Source: Cupriavidus yeoncheonensis | GTDB lineage: Bacteria; Pseudomonadota; Gammaproteobacteria; Burkholderiales; Burkholderiaceae | Assembly: GCF_905397275.1 (NCBI RefSeq) | Contig: NZ_CAJPUY010000004.1 | Span: 309,150 to 373,149, forward strand | Direction of reading: 5' to 3' | Length of the DNA stretch: 64,000 nt | Shown: positions 1 through 10,240 of the stretch, in pieces | Numbering within the stretch: position 1 is the first letter of the stretch | Layout of the letters: the number at the start of each line of letters is the position of its first letter | Notes under the pieces: model-generated | The model's input: the letters and a program-made list of their open reading frames with translations, nothing else | What the model was told of the DNA's origin: nothing | Database searches by the model: none | Position numbers and translations under genes: made by a program

Positions 1-1
1 C

Positions 2-2014
<2,013 letters not shown>

Positions 2015-2046
2015 CGCCGCGCGGGCCTCGTCCCGGAGCCCGGATC

Positions 2047-2066
2047 CCGGCGCCTTGCGGCGCCGG
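2047..2066. terminator. GC hairpin between convergent genes
   Basis: A perfect 8-bp stem CCGGCGCC/GGCGCCGG with a TTGC loop lies between the 3' ends of the metal pump gene and the GAF gene. No T-run follows on either strand, so its role as a terminator is only plausible. Confidence 0.3.
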
Positions 2067-2076
2067 CTCGGACCCG

Positions 2077-2595
2077 TCAGAGGGTGGCGTGAACCGCGGG
2101 GGCCGCGAGGTTCGCGAGCACGCGCAGCGCGGCCATCTCGCGGGCATCCCAGGCCGCGCGGCCGGCCAGGTAGTTGAACGTGCCGAATACGCGCCCGGCC
2201 TTGCACAGCGGCACATTGACCACGGCCGTGCATCCCAGCGAGCGGATCAGTGCGACGTCGTCGAACACCGCGGCCAGCGCCGCGTCGCCTTCGCCGACGA
2301 AGACCTGGCCGGCTTCGAGCAGTTGCCGGCGCCAGGGACTGTCCGGCTTGGACTTCTTCCCGCCCGGCGGATAGGCCGCGGGATCGGACGACCAGATCCG
2401 CTCGATTTCCGCCGTACCCGCATGCCACGCGTTGATGGTCAGCAGGCCCGGTCCCAGCAGCCGCAGCGTCGCCCGGCCTACGGCATCCAGCGTTTCCAGC
2501 GGGCTGGCCGCGCGCTGCAGCGCATCGCACAGGCCATTGGCGCAGACCAGTATCTCCGCGGCGTGGTCCAGGGCGGCACTCACGTCATTCCCCAT
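2077..2595 (-). CDS. GAF domain-containing protein
   Basis: A small cytoplasmic protein of 172 residues that is essentially one GAF sensory domain. It has an N-terminal helix (AALDHAAEILVCANGLCDAL), then WRRQLLEAGQVFVGEGDAALAAVFDDVALIRSLGCTAVVNVPL and GRVFGTFNYLAG, typical of the GAF core. The ATG at 2595 is preferred because it overlaps the stop of the preceding Bug gene by 11 bp, suggesting translational coupling; an upstream in-frame ATG at 2637 would bury it in that gene. Ligand and partner are unknown. Similar solitary GAF proteins often follow transporter or hydrolase genes in Burkholderiales. Confidence 0.75.
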   Translation of the reverse strand: MGNDVSAALDHAAEILVCANGLCDALQRAASPLETLDAVGRATLRLLGPGLLTINAWHAGTAEIERIWSSDPAAYPPGGKKSKPDSPWRRQLLEAGQVFVGEGDAALAAVFDDVALIRSLGCTAVVNVPLCKAGRVFGTFNYLAGRAAWDAREMAALRVLANLAAPAVHATL

Positions 2596-3556
2596 GGATG
2601 CCGAGCTCGCGGATGAGCTTGCCGTAGCGGTCCGCATCCTTGCGCAGGATGGTGCCGAACTGCTGCGGGGTGGACGTGGCGGTCTCCACGCCGATCGCGT
2701 TCATCTGCTTCTTGACCTCGGGCAGCGACATCACCGTATTGATTTCGCGGTTCAAGCGCGTGACCAGCTCGGCAGGCATGCCCTTCGGGCCGAACGCGCC
2801 GTACCAGACGGCCAGTTCATAGCCCGGCACGGTCTCCGCGACGGTCGGCGTATTGGGCAGCAGCGGCGAGCGCTTGGCTTCGGTGACGGCCAGCAGGCGC
2901 AGCTTGCCGGCCTTCACGTGCGGCAGCGTCTGGGTGCCCGCGGAGAACAGTACCTGCGTCTGGCCGGCGACCGTATCGACCACTGCCGGCGCACCGCCCT
3001 TGTACGGCACGTGCAGCATCTGCACGCCGGCCATCCGCTCGAACAGCACCGCGCTCAGGTGATTGGTGGAGCCGGGGCCCGCGCTCGCATAGGCCAGCTT
3101 GCCGGGATTCGCCTTGGCGTAGGCGATCAGCTCCTTCAGGTTCTGCGCGGGCACCGACGGATTCACCACCATCGTGTTGGTCACATAGGCAAGCAGCCCC
3201 AGCGGCGTGAAATCCTCGACACCGCGGAACGGCATATTGGCCATCAGCGCCGGGTTCATCGCATGCGTGCTCATCGAGCCGACCAGCAGCGTGTAGCCAT
3301 CGGGCTTGGCGCGCGCGACCATCGCCGAGCCGATATTGCCCGACGCGCCCGGCTTGTTGTCCACGATGACCGGTTGCCCGAGCGAGCGCGTCAGGTGCTC
3401 GGACAGCACGCGCGCGAGGATGTCGGTGGAACCGCCCGCGGCCCACGGCACGATCAGCGTAATCGGCTTCTGCGGGTAGGTGTCCGCGGCATGCGCGGCG
3501 GCGCAAAGCGCCAGCGCGGCAACGCCGCCCAGCAGTCGTTTCACGATGGATTTCAT
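2585..3556 (-). CDS. Bug/TctC-family periplasmic solute-binding protein
   Basis: Extracytoplasmic receptor of 323 residues of the tripartite tricarboxylate (Bug) family, binding an unknown carboxylated or amino-acid-like ligand. It has a signal peptide (MKSIVKRLLGGVAALALCAAAHA), then the family landmarks YPQKPITLIVPWAAGGSTD, VDNKPGASGNIGS and the C-terminal PAELVTRLNREINTVM. A GGAG ribosome-binding site precedes the ATG. Like most Bug genes it is not accompanied by TctA/TctB membrane genes here. It lies between a gamma-glutamyltransferase gene and the GAF gene on the same strand, so its ligand may be a gamma-glutamyl compound; this is inference from context. Confidence 0.9.
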   Translation of the reverse strand: MKSIVKRLLGGVAALALCAAAHAADTYPQKPITLIVPWAAGGSTDILARVLSEHLTRSLGQPVIVDNKPGASGNIGSAMVARAKPDGYTLLVGSMSTHAMNPALMANMPFRGVEDFTPLGLLAYVTNTMVVNPSVPAQNLKELIAYAKANPGKLAYASAGPGSTNHLSAVLFERMAGVQMLHVPYKGGAPAVVDTVAGQTQVLFSAGTQTLPHVKAGKLRLLAVTEAKRSPLLPNTPTVAETVPGYELAVWYGAFGPKGMPAELVTRLNREINTVMSLPEVKKQMNAIGVETATSTPQQFGTILRKDADRYGKLIRELGIHGE

Positions 3557-3631
3557 GGTCTTGCTCTCCTCTGTCTCGCGCGAACCAGCGTGCCGCTATC
3601 CGCGCCCCCTTCTGTTGATGGATGGCCGGCT

Positions 3632-5461
3632 TCAGCGCCCGACGGCGTAGCCCTGCATGCCGCGCGCATTGGCACCGGCGCGCAGCACCAGGCGCCCGCT
3701 CGCGTCGCGTTCGCGCGTGCATGCGGACATGCGCCCTTCGGACCATGGATCGCCCACGCGCACGTCATGGCCGCGGTCGCGCAGTGCGGCGAGCGTGGCC
3801 TCGGGGAAGCGGGATTCCATGGTGATCCGGTTGAGCACGGTCTGGCGTGGCCAGAACGAGCCCGGGAAATGGTCGATATGCCAGCCGGGCGCGTCGATGG
3901 CCTCCTGCAGGTTCATGCCATGCACCGCATGGCGCAGGAAAAACGCGAGCGACCACTGGTCCTGCTGGTCGCCGCCGGGCGTGCCGAACACCATGTACGG
4001 CTCGCCGTCGCGCAGCGCGAGCGAAGGCGACAGCGTCGTGCAAGGGCGCTTGCCCGGCGCGAGCGAGTTCGGCAGGCCGGGCTCGAGCCAGGTCATCTGC
4101 AGGCGCGTATTGAGCGCGAAGCCCAGCGCGGGGATGGTCGGGCTCGATGACAGCCAGCCGCCGGACGGTGTGGCCGCCACCATATTGCCGTGCCGGTCGA
4201 TCACGTCCACATGGCAGGTGTCGCCCACGAACAGCTCGCGCTCGGCCCACTCCGACACCGGCGGCAGCTCGGCAAAGGTCGGCTCGCCCACGCCGAAGCG
4301 CACGTCGGCGCGCTGCAGCGTGCGCACCGCGGCTTCCAGGTCGGGCAGGCGCGGCGTCGCGCCGCCAGGCATGCCCGGGTCGATCGAGCGCGCGGCACGC
4401 TCGCCGATGCGCTGCGCGCGGCCGGCCAGGTAGCCGCCGTCCAGCAACGCGGCAAGCGGACTGGCCGCGAAGCGCGGATCGCCATACCACGCGAGCCGGT
4501 CGGCCATGGCCAGCTTGCAGGCCTCGGCAATCCGGTGGACGAACTCCGCCGAGTCCGGGGCGTGCTGTTCGAGGCCTGCCTGCCGCAGCATGCCCAGTTG
4601 CTGCAGGAACACCGGTCCCTGGCTCCAGATATCGCACTTGGCCACGGTATAGCGGCCGAAGTCGAGCGTGGCCGGCGCTTCCACGTCAGGCTGCCATGCG
4701 GCCATGTCCTCGTACCGGAGCAGGCCCGTGTGCTTGTCGCCGGTGGTGTCACGCACGTGCGTGTTGCGGCAGTAGCTGTCGATCTCGCGTGCCACGAAGC
4801 CGCGGTACCAGCAGTCCATGGCCGCGTCGATCTGGCCTTCGCGGCTCTGGCTGCGCTGCTGCGCTTCCTCGACGATGCGCGTGTAGGTGGCCGCCAGCGC
4901 GGGCAGCGTATGCAAGCTCCCGGGACGCGGCACCTTGCCATCGGGCAGCCAGGTCTCGGCGGAGCTGTGCCATTCGTCGCGGAACAGCGCCTGCACGGCC
5001 AGGATCGCGCGGGAAATGCGGGGCACCAGCGGGAACCCGTCGCGCGCGTAGCCAATGGCCGGCGCCAGCACGTCGGCGAGCGGCCAGGTGCCATGGTCGC
5101 GCAGCATGGTCAGCCAGGCACCGAACGCGCCCGGCACCGTGGCCGGCATCAGGCCGATGCCGGGCATCAGTTCCAGGCCCATGGCGCGCAGTTTTTCCGG
5201 GTCGGCCAGCGCCGGCGCGGCGCCCTGCCCGCAGACCGAGCGCACGCGGCGCTCGCGTTCGCTCCAGTACAGGATCGGTACTTCGCCGCCGGGCCCGTTC
5301 AGGTGCGGCTCCACCACCTGCAGCACGAAGCCGGCCGCGGCCGCGGCGTCGAAGGCATTGCCCCCCCGCTCCAGGACGCCCATGGCGGTCTGCGTGGCCA
5401 GCCAGTGGGTCGATGCCGCCACACCAAAGGTGCCGACGATTTCCGGACGGGTAGTGAACAT
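3632..5461 (-). CDS. gamma-glutamyltransferase family protein
   Basis: Ntn-hydrolase of 609 residues that hydrolyses or transfers gamma-glutamyl or related amide groups after autocleavage into two chains. The likely catalytic N-terminal Thr of the small subunit is T415 in GDTCHVDVID. The downstream PGGDQQDQWSLAFFLRHAVHGMNLQEAIDAP region matches the family. The large-subunit part contains STHWLATQTAMGVLERGGNAFDAA and GPGGE. No signal peptide is seen, so a cytoplasmic location is likely, unlike classical periplasmic GGT. Start ATG at 5461 has GGAG about 8 nt upstream. The gene is divergent from a LysR regulator and leads the Bug and GAF genes. Confidence 0.88.
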   Translation of the reverse strand: MFTTRPEIVGTFGVAASTHWLATQTAMGVLERGGNAFDAAAAAGFVLQVVEPHLNGPGGEVPILYWSERERRVRSVCGQGAAPALADPEKLRAMGLELMPGIGLMPATVPGAFGAWLTMLRDHGTWPLADVLAPAIGYARDGFPLVPRISRAILAVQALFRDEWHSSAETWLPDGKVPRPGSLHTLPALAATYTRIVEEAQQRSQSREGQIDAAMDCWYRGFVAREIDSYCRNTHVRDTTGDKHTGLLRYEDMAAWQPDVEAPATLDFGRYTVAKCDIWSQGPVFLQQLGMLRQAGLEQHAPDSAEFVHRIAEACKLAMADRLAWYGDPRFAASPLAALLDGGYLAGRAQRIGERAARSIDPGMPGGATPRLPDLEAAVRTLQRADVRFGVGEPTFAELPPVSEWAERELFVGDTCHVDVIDRHGNMVAATPSGGWLSSSPTIPALGFALNTRLQMTWLEPGLPNSLAPGKRPCTTLSPSLALRDGEPYMVFGTPGGDQQDQWSLAFFLRHAVHGMNLQEAIDAPGWHIDHFPGSFWPRQTVLNRITMESRFPEATLAALRDRGHDVRVGDPWSEGRMSACTRERDASGRLVLRAGANARGMQGYAVGR

Positions 5462-5501
5462 AGAAGGGCTCCAGGGGATCAGGTCAGTATAGGATCATGA
5501 A

Positions 5502-5549
5502 ATAACCGCAATGACATCTTTAGTTATCATTGCATTACCGATTGGTTAT
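5502..5549. promoter_or_regulatory. candidate LysR operator between divergent GGT and LysR genes
   Basis: An imperfect palindrome with arms AATGA (5510-5514) and TCATT (5527-5531), matching its own reverse complement at 16 of 22 positions, is flanked by ATAACC (5502-5507) and GGTTAT (5544-5549). The stretch is AT-rich compared with its surroundings and lies where a LysR autoregulatory site would be expected. Confidence 0.4.
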
Positions 5550-5573
5550 ACGGCTGTCCTGCCCCGTCCCCTC

Positions 5574-6521
5574 ATGTCCATCGCCTCCGACCAGCTGGTC
5601 CATCGTGTCATCTCGCGGTTGCGCCTCAGGCACATGCCGCTGCTGCTGGCGCTGGAAAGGCAGCGCTCGGTCTCGCGGGTCGCCGCCGAGATGAACCTGT
5701 CGCAGCCGGCCGTCACCAAGATGCTGCGCGAAATCGAGGACATCTTCGCGGTACCGCTGTTCACGCGCACGCGTCAGGGGCTGGAGCCGACGCCGACCGG
5801 CCTGAGCGTGCTGGCGCACGCCCGCCTGGCGCTGGCCGACGCGGACGCGCTCGGCCGCGAGCTTGCCGTGATCGAGGCCGGCTTGTCGGGGCGGCTGCGC
5901 CTGGGGGTAATTCCGTACATCGCGCGGCCGGTGCTGGACGCCGCCTGCACCTTCGGCTTGGCGCGCTCCCCGCGCATCTCGGTCCTGGTGCGCGAGGGCA
6001 CCACGGATGAACTGGTGGCCGCGCTGCGCGCCCACGAACTCGATTGCGTGATCGCGCGCACGTTCTACGTGCCCGGCGAGGACATCATGCAGCGTCCGCT
6101 CTACCGCGAAGAGCCGGTGCTGGTGGTGCCGACCCAGGCGGCGGCGCGCCTGGCGCGCAGCGGGCTGGACTGGGGCCGCCTGGCCGAGCGCGACTGGCTG
6201 CTGCCCCCGCCCAATACGCCCATCCGCCGCACCATCAACACCATGTTCGCGGTGGCAGGCGTGGCGCAGCCCACGCCGATCGTCGAAACGTACTCGATCA
6301 AGACGATGGCCACCGTGCTGCGCAGCCATCTGGGCGCCATCACCATCGTGCCAAGAGGCGTCGCCGCCGAACTGGTGGAGGCCGAAGGCGCGACGACGCT
6401 ACCCCACCCACTGAGCTGGGACCTGCCGCCCGTGGGCGTGATGTGGCGCAGGGAGTCGGGGGAGGATGAAAAGATCGCGGCGCTGGTGGCGAGCGTGACG
6501 GCGGTGGGGGGGCGGGTCTGA
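5574..6521 (+). CDS. LysR-family transcriptional regulator
   Basis: DNA-binding regulator of about 315 residues. The winged HTH at the N-terminus reads LLALERQRSVSRVAAEMNLSQPAVTKMLREIEDIF, followed by a periplasmic-binding-like effector domain. An in-frame ATG at 5511 would add 21 residues, but that stretch overlaps the putative operator palindrome, so 5574 (MSIASDQL) is preferred. It is divergent from the GGT-Bug-GAF operon and is its probable regulator. The effector domain contains LRLGVIPYIARPVL and the EPVLVVPTQ strand typical of the family. Confidence 0.88.
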   Translation: MSIASDQLVHRVISRLRLRHMPLLLALERQRSVSRVAAEMNLSQPAVTKMLREIEDIFAVPLFTRTRQGLEPTPTGLSVLAHARLALADADALGRELAVIEAGLSGRLRLGVIPYIARPVLDAACTFGLARSPRISVLVREGTTDELVAALRAHELDCVIARTFYVPGEDIMQRPLYREEPVLVVPTQAAARLARSGLDWGRLAERDWLLPPPNTPIRRTINTMFAVAGVAQPTPIVETYSIKTMATVLRSHLGAITIVPRGVAAELVEAEGATTLPHPLSWDLPPVGVMWRRESGEDEKIAALVASVTAVGGRV

Positions 6522-6561
6522 GGCGACGGGCGCCGTGCAGCGCGCCGGCGGCTCCGTGGCA

Positions 6562-7995
6562 TCAGGCAGTTGCGTGCGGCCGCGGCTCGCCGTGCGCCGG
6601 GAACAGCAGCGCAAACATGGTTTCACCGTCGCTACTGCTTACCGAAACACGTCCGCCATGCAGGCGCATGATGGAATCGACAATGGCCAGCCCCAGGCCG
6701 GTGGATGCCGCGGAGTTGCGTCGCGACGGATCGGCGCGGTAGAAGCGGCCGAAGATATGAGGCAGGACCTCCGGCGCGATGGCCGGCCCCGCATTGGCCA
6801 CGCGGATGCAGATATCGCCGCCCTCTTCGCCGGCTCGACGGGCAACATCGACGCGCACCGTGCTGCCCGCTGGCGCGTGCCGCAACGCATTGTCGAGCAG
6901 GTTCGTGACGGCGCGGCGCAGCAGCGTCTGGTCCGCGTGGATGCTGGCAGCGCCGGCCACCGACACGCGCACATCGCGGTCGGCCGCTACCGCCTCGAAG
7001 TATTCGGCGACCTTGTCGAGTTCGGCGCGCGCGTCGAGCGCGCGCACGCCCATGGCCACCTGCGCATGGTCGGCACGCGCCAGGAACAGCATGTTCTCGA
7101 TCATGCGCGACAGGCGCTCGTACTCCTCCAGGTTGGATTCGAGCAAGGCCTCGTACTCGGCCACGCTGCGGCTCTGCGCCAGCGTGACTTCGGTCTGGCC
7201 GACCAGGTTGCTGATCGGCGTGCGGAAGTCGTGCGCCAGGTCCGCGGAGAACGCGGACAGCCGCGAGAAGCTGTCCTGCAGGCGCGCCAGCATGCCGTTG
7301 AGTTCGCCCGCCAGTTCGCGCAGTTCGGCCGGTGCGCTGCCGGCGTCGAGGCGCGTGGCCAGGCGGCTCGTGGTCACCGCCGCCGCATCGGCCGCCATGC
7401 GCCGCAGCGGCCGCAGGCCGCGCCGCGCCAGCACAAAGCCGAGCGCCGCAGCCACGGCCGCGCCGCACAGTGTTGCCGCGAGCAGCCGGTGGCGGTATTC
7501 GCGCATCAGCGCCACGCGATAGCCGGCGTCGCGCAGCACCACGATCTCCACCGAACGGCCGGTATCGCCAAGCTGCCCAAGCGCCGCGATGGCCGACGAC
7601 TCCGCCCCGCTCTTCGGCTGCCACGTCTGCAGCAGCGACTTCTGCGGCTGGGTGGCGACGGGCAGCACATGCAGCGCCGGAATGGCCTCGTTGCGCGGGT
7701 TGAGCGTGACCAGCGGCTCGCCTTGCGGCGTGCGCACCACCAGGATCAGGCCCTCGTGCCCCATGGCGATATCGGCGAACCGGTGGGTATCGGCGCGGAC
7801 CTCGTCTTCATTGCGCACCTCGCGCAGCAGGTGGCGCACCAGCAAGACTTCGCCGACCAGCTCGCTTTCGTCACGCCCCTGCAACTGCGCCGACAGCGCG
7901 CCCGACAGGTAGGCCGCAACGCCCGCCAGGATCGCAGCCGTGGCCAGGCCATACGCCAGCGTCAGCCGCGCGGTGAGGGAGGAAGGCAGGCGCAT
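6562..7995 (-). CDS. heavy-metal-type sensor histidine kinase (CzcS/CusS family)
   Basis: Membrane sensor kinase of 477 residues. It has an N-terminal membrane helix (LTLAYGLATAAILAGVAAYLSG), a periplasmic sensor of about 140 residues, a second helix near LLAATLCGAAVAAALGFVLA and a HAMP linker (LRPLRRMAADAAAV). The H-box is FSADLAHDFRTPISNL, the N-box NLLDNALRHAP and the G-box GLGLAIVDSIMRLHGG. The ATG at 7995 overlaps the stop of the response-regulator gene by one base (TGATG); a GTG three bases earlier is the alternative. Length and order match copper/zinc/cadmium-responsive kinases. The inducing metal is not determined. Confidence 0.9.
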   Translation of the reverse strand: MRLPSSLTARLTLAYGLATAAILAGVAAYLSGALSAQLQGRDESELVGEVLLVRHLLREVRNEDEVRADTHRFADIAMGHEGLILVVRTPQGEPLVTLNPRNEAIPALHVLPVATQPQKSLLQTWQPKSGAESSAIAALGQLGDTGRSVEIVVLRDAGYRVALMREYRHRLLAATLCGAAVAAALGFVLARRGLRPLRRMAADAAAVTTSRLATRLDAGSAPAELRELAGELNGMLARLQDSFSRLSAFSADLAHDFRTPISNLVGQTEVTLAQSRSVAEYEALLESNLEEYERLSRMIENMLFLARADHAQVAMGVRALDARAELDKVAEYFEAVAADRDVRVSVAGAASIHADQTLLRRAVTNLLDNALRHAPAGSTVRVDVARRAGEEGGDICIRVANAGPAIAPEVLPHIFGRFYRADPSRRNSAASTGLGLAIVDSIMRLHGGRVSVSSSDGETMFALLFPAHGEPRPHATA

Positions 7996-8684
7996 CACGC
8001 GTCGCCCAGGCTCGGCTCATCCTCGTCGAGCACATAGCCCATGCCGCGCCGGGTGTGGATCAGCTTGCGGTCGAACGGGTCGTCGACCTTGGCGCGCAGC
8101 CGGCGGATGGAGACGTCGACCACGTTGGTGTTGCTGTCGAAGTTCACGTCCCACACCTGCGAGGCGATCAGCGAGCGCGACAGCACCTCGCCACGGCGCC
8201 GCGCGAGCAGGTAGAGCAACGCGAATTCCTTCGACGTGAGGTCGATCTTCTGCCCCGCGCGCGTCACGCGGCGGCGGATCGCGTCGATCTGCAGGTCGGC
8301 CAGCTCGATGAATTCGCTCTCGCGCAGGGGCCCGCGGCGCAGGATGGTGCGGATGCGCATGACCAGCTCGGCGAACGCGAACGGCTTGACCATGTAGTCG
8401 TCGGCGCCGAGCTCCAGGCCCTTGAGCCGGTCCTGCAGCTCGTCGCGCGCGGTCAGGAACAGCACCGGCGTATCGCGCTCGCGGCGCAGCTCGCGCAGCA
8501 CGCTCCAGCCGTCCAGGCCGGGCAGCATCACGTCGAGCACGATCAGGTCATAGGGCTGCTCGCGCGCGTGGGCCAGGCCGTCGATGCCGTCCCGCGCGAG
8601 GTCGACCACAAAGCCGGATTCGGTCAGTCCCTTTTGCAGGTAATCGCCCGCCTTGGGCTCGTCTTCGACAATCAGGATGCGCAT
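7995..8684 (-). CDS. OmpR-type response regulator (CzcR/CusR-like)
   Basis: Response regulator of 229 residues with a receiver domain (phospho-acceptor D51 in [15 protein letters not shown]) and a C-terminal winged helix ([42 protein letters not shown]). Arrangement and sequence are those of metal-responsive CzcR/CusR/CopR regulators. AAGGACC precedes the ATG as ribosome-binding site. It is divergent from a small exported protein gene and probably controls it along with metal-resistance genes elsewhere. Confidence 0.92.
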   Translation of the reverse strand: MRILIVEDEPKAGDYLQKGLTESGFVVDLARDGIDGLAHAREQPYDLIVLDVMLPGLDGWSVLRELRRERDTPVLFLTARDELQDRLKGLELGADDYMVKPFAFAELVMRIRTILRRGPLRESEFIELADLQIDAIRRRVTRAGQKIDLTSKEFALLYLLARRRGEVLSRSLIASQVWDVNFDSNTNVVDVSIRRLRAKVDDPFDRKLIHTRRGMGYVLDEDEPSLGDA

Positions 8685-8757
8685 GCAGGTCCTTTCGGGC
8701 GGGCACCATTGCGCCGCCAGGGCATAACGCTAGCGGAGTCTGGTCCAGCGCGGCGCA

Positions 8758-8798
8758 AGATGTCAAAAATGTCATCTGCAGGTGACGCATCCGCGTCA
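8758..8798. promoter_or_regulatory. candidate response-regulator binding sites
   Basis: Upstream of the divergent regulator and exported-protein genes lie two repeats. One is an imperfect inverted repeat AGATGTCA-AAAA-TGTCATCT (8758-8777). The other is a perfect inverted repeat TGACGC-ATCC-GCGTCA (8783-8798). TGTCA/TGACA half-sites are characteristic of metal-responsive OmpR-family regulators. Confidence 0.45.
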
Positions 8799-8870
8799 GC
8801 GAGCCCGGTAGAATGGCCACTGACACCGAACGCACCTGTTGGTTCCACAGCTGGTTCCACGCCCCCCCCG

Positions 8871-9323
8871 ATGAAACGCCCGAATATCCGCTTCTTCCTG
8901 CTGTGCCTTGCGCTGCTGGCCCTGCCCGGTGCGGGCCAGGCCGCATCCCAGTCGCCGGCCTGTGCCGTGGTGCAGGCCGCGGGCTTGTCGCTGGCCGAAC
9001 GACATGCGGCGGCCAAGGCGAGCGCCGAAGCGGCCCTGGTTCCGGCGCCGCATTGCGCCGATGGCGCCGTGCGCGTCATGACCAACCCCGACAGCGACGG
9101 CAGCCCCCTGCAACTGCACGACAGGAACGGCAACGCCGATGGCAAGCCCGCCCAGGGCGACAGCAGCCGTGCCGACGGCCGCTGCGCCGCGCGCGACGGA
9201 TGCACCGTGGGCGTGCTGACCGAACTCCCGATCGCGTCGCTGGCGCACTATGGCCATGCTGCCGCGATGGCGTCCACGGCCGTTTTTGCCGGCCCCCTCA
9301 GCGGCTTCCCTGCCCTGCCCTGA
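8871..9323 (+). CDS. small exported protein of unknown function
   Basis: Protein of 150 residues with a clear signal peptide (MKRPNIRFFLLCLALLALPGAGQA). The mature part is Ala/Asp/Gly-rich, with cysteines in SPACAVV, APHCADG and RCAARDGCTVG and a polar DPNSDG/HDRNGNADG-like middle, ending in a mildly hydrophobic tail (AMASTAVFAGPLSGFPALP). I do not recognise the family. Being divergent from a metal-type two-component system, it may be a periplasmic metal-related protein, but no metal-binding signature is conclusive. The start was chosen for the signal peptide; longer in-frame extensions overlap the regulatory region. Confidence 0.65.
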   Translation: MKRPNIRFFLLCLALLALPGAGQAASQSPACAVVQAAGLSLAERHAAAKASAEAALVPAPHCADGAVRVMTNPDSDGSPLQLHDRNGNADGKPAQGDSSRADGRCAARDGCTVGVLTELPIASLAHYGHAAAMASTAVFAGPLSGFPALP

Positions 9324-9326
9324 AGC

Positions 9327-9348
9327 GTCCTGGCGCGCCCGCCAGGAC
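9327..9348 (+). terminator. hairpin after the exported-protein gene
   Basis: A perfect 9-bp stem GTCCTGGCG/CGCCAGGAC with a 4-nt loop starts 4 bp after the stop codon. The following sequence lacks a strong T-run, so termination efficiency is uncertain. Confidence 0.45.
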
Positions 9349-9359
9349 CTGCAGGTGCC

Positions 9360-9415
9360 TTAATCGACGCGGATTGGTCGACGCGGTTTAGTCGACGCGG
9401 TTTAGTCGACGCGGT
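9360..9415. repeat. four tandem 14-bp units overlapping a gene 3' end
   Basis: Four head-to-tail units of the pattern TTAGTCGACGCGGT; the first two carry small changes and the last two are identical. The rightmost unit contains the stop and last codons (R-V-D-stop) of the H-NS-like gene on the minus strand. The other units are copies of this 3' end lying downstream of it. Confidence 0.9.
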
Positions 9416-9728
9416 AAAAATCGATCGACTGGCCCGCGTTGACCGCGCGCTGAAGCCAGTCCGGATACTCCCCGGTGCCGTCCCAGCTCTGTCCCATTGC
9501 ATTGCGGTAAAGCACGGCCTTCTTTGGCGGCTGCTGCACTGCAGTGGCTTCAATGGGCGTGGGCTTGTCCGTTGCGTCGGGAATTTCCGCGGCCGCGGCC
9601 TCTCCGGGGGACGGTTCCACGTCGAAACATCCGGCGGCCATCAGGTCGTCAAGCGTGAGGGCGTAGTTGTCCATTTGCTCGCGAATCCAGGCGATCGCGG
9701 CAAGCTTGGCTGATTCAGACTCAGGCAT
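9402..9728 (-). CDS. H-NS family small nucleoid-associated protein
   Basis: A protein of 108 residues. The N-terminal helix (AKLAAIAWIREQMDNYALTLDDLMAAGCF) and the C-terminal DNA-binding segment (YRNAMGQSWDGTGEYPDWLQRAVNAGQ) correspond to the H-NS C-terminal motif as found in short Burkholderiales H-NS-like proteins. The middle is an Ala/Pro-rich linker. The ATG at 9728 gives the usual MPESESAKLAAI start; the longer frame from 9803 is unlikely. It presumably binds curved AT-rich DNA and silences genes. Its 3' end lies in a tandem repeat. Confidence 0.75.
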   Translation of the reverse strand: MPESESAKLAAIAWIREQMDNYALTLDDLMAAGCFDVEPSPGEAAAAEIPDATDKPTPIEATAVQQPPKKAVLYRNAMGQSWDGTGEYPDWLQRAVNAGQSIDFYRVD

Positions 9729-9879
9729 GCGTATTGTGAGAAGCCCGCCGCAATGTCTCCGATCCCGGCGGTGCAATGGAAGACCGGCGCCAGACAGCGG
9801 CACCGGTTTGATTTCCGGGATTTTACCGTGTTTGGCGACGGGTCCCGCGAAACGCGGCCGGCGACCCGCAGGCGCGGGC

Positions 9880-9899
9880 CCATGACGCCATTGTCATGG
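9880..9899. promoter_or_regulatory. CusR-like box upstream of the repeat-protein gene
   Basis: Perfect inverted repeat CCATGAC-GCCATT-GTCATGG. The core TGAC-N6-GTCA has the same spacing as the copper-regulator CusR/CopR box. A second half-site GTCATG follows at 9904-9909. The neighbouring two-component system makes regulation by it plausible. Confidence 0.5.
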
Positions 9900-9983
9900 T
9901 GGAGTCATGCTGCCGTGCGGCACGCCTGCCTAGACTGCCCGCATGGCTGGTCAAGCCCTGACCGCCGATGACGGAGATACACC

Positions 9984-10229
9984 ATGCGACTGCTCAGACA
10001 TACCCTGATGGCCACGGCAATGGCCGCTACCCTGGCCGGCGTGGCCACCGCGGCGAGCGCTGCCGGCACACGCACGCCCGACCCCTATCTGGACGGCGCG
10101 CGCAGCATCCACAGCCCGCGCGATGTCTTCACCGATGGCGCCCGCAGCAACCCGCGCACGCCCGACCCGTACACCGACGGCGGGCGCAGCGGTCCGCGCA
10201 CGCCCGATCCCTACTCCGACGGCGCCTGA
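9984..10229 (+). CDS. small exported protein made of TPDPYxDG repeats
   Basis: Protein of 81 residues: signal peptide to about residue 26 (TLAGVATAASA), then four imperfect repeats. These are RTPDPYLDGARS, SPRDVFTDGARS, PRTPDPYTDGGRS and PRTPDPYSDGA. The mature peptide is therefore almost entirely repeat, rich in Pro, Asp and Arg, without Cys or His. GGAGATACACC precedes the ATG. A CusR-like inverted repeat lies about 90 bp upstream, so expression may respond to the nearby metal two-component system. Function unknown; it is likely an intrinsically disordered periplasmic peptide. Confidence 0.8.
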   Translation: MRLLRHTLMATAMAATLAGVATAASAAGTRTPDPYLDGARSIHSPRDVFTDGARSNPRTPDPYTDGGRSGPRTPDPYSDGA

Positions 10230-10240
10230 GCCCTCATGGC

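Noticed and set aside
2432..4150. Long plus-strand frame opposite the Bug and GGT genes
   Set aside because: High GC creates long antisense frames; the translation is His/Arg/Gln-rich without domains, while the opposite strand encodes clear families.
9360..9415. Integrase attachment site
   Set aside because: No integrase or tRNA nearby; the direct repeats fit slippage of a gene end.
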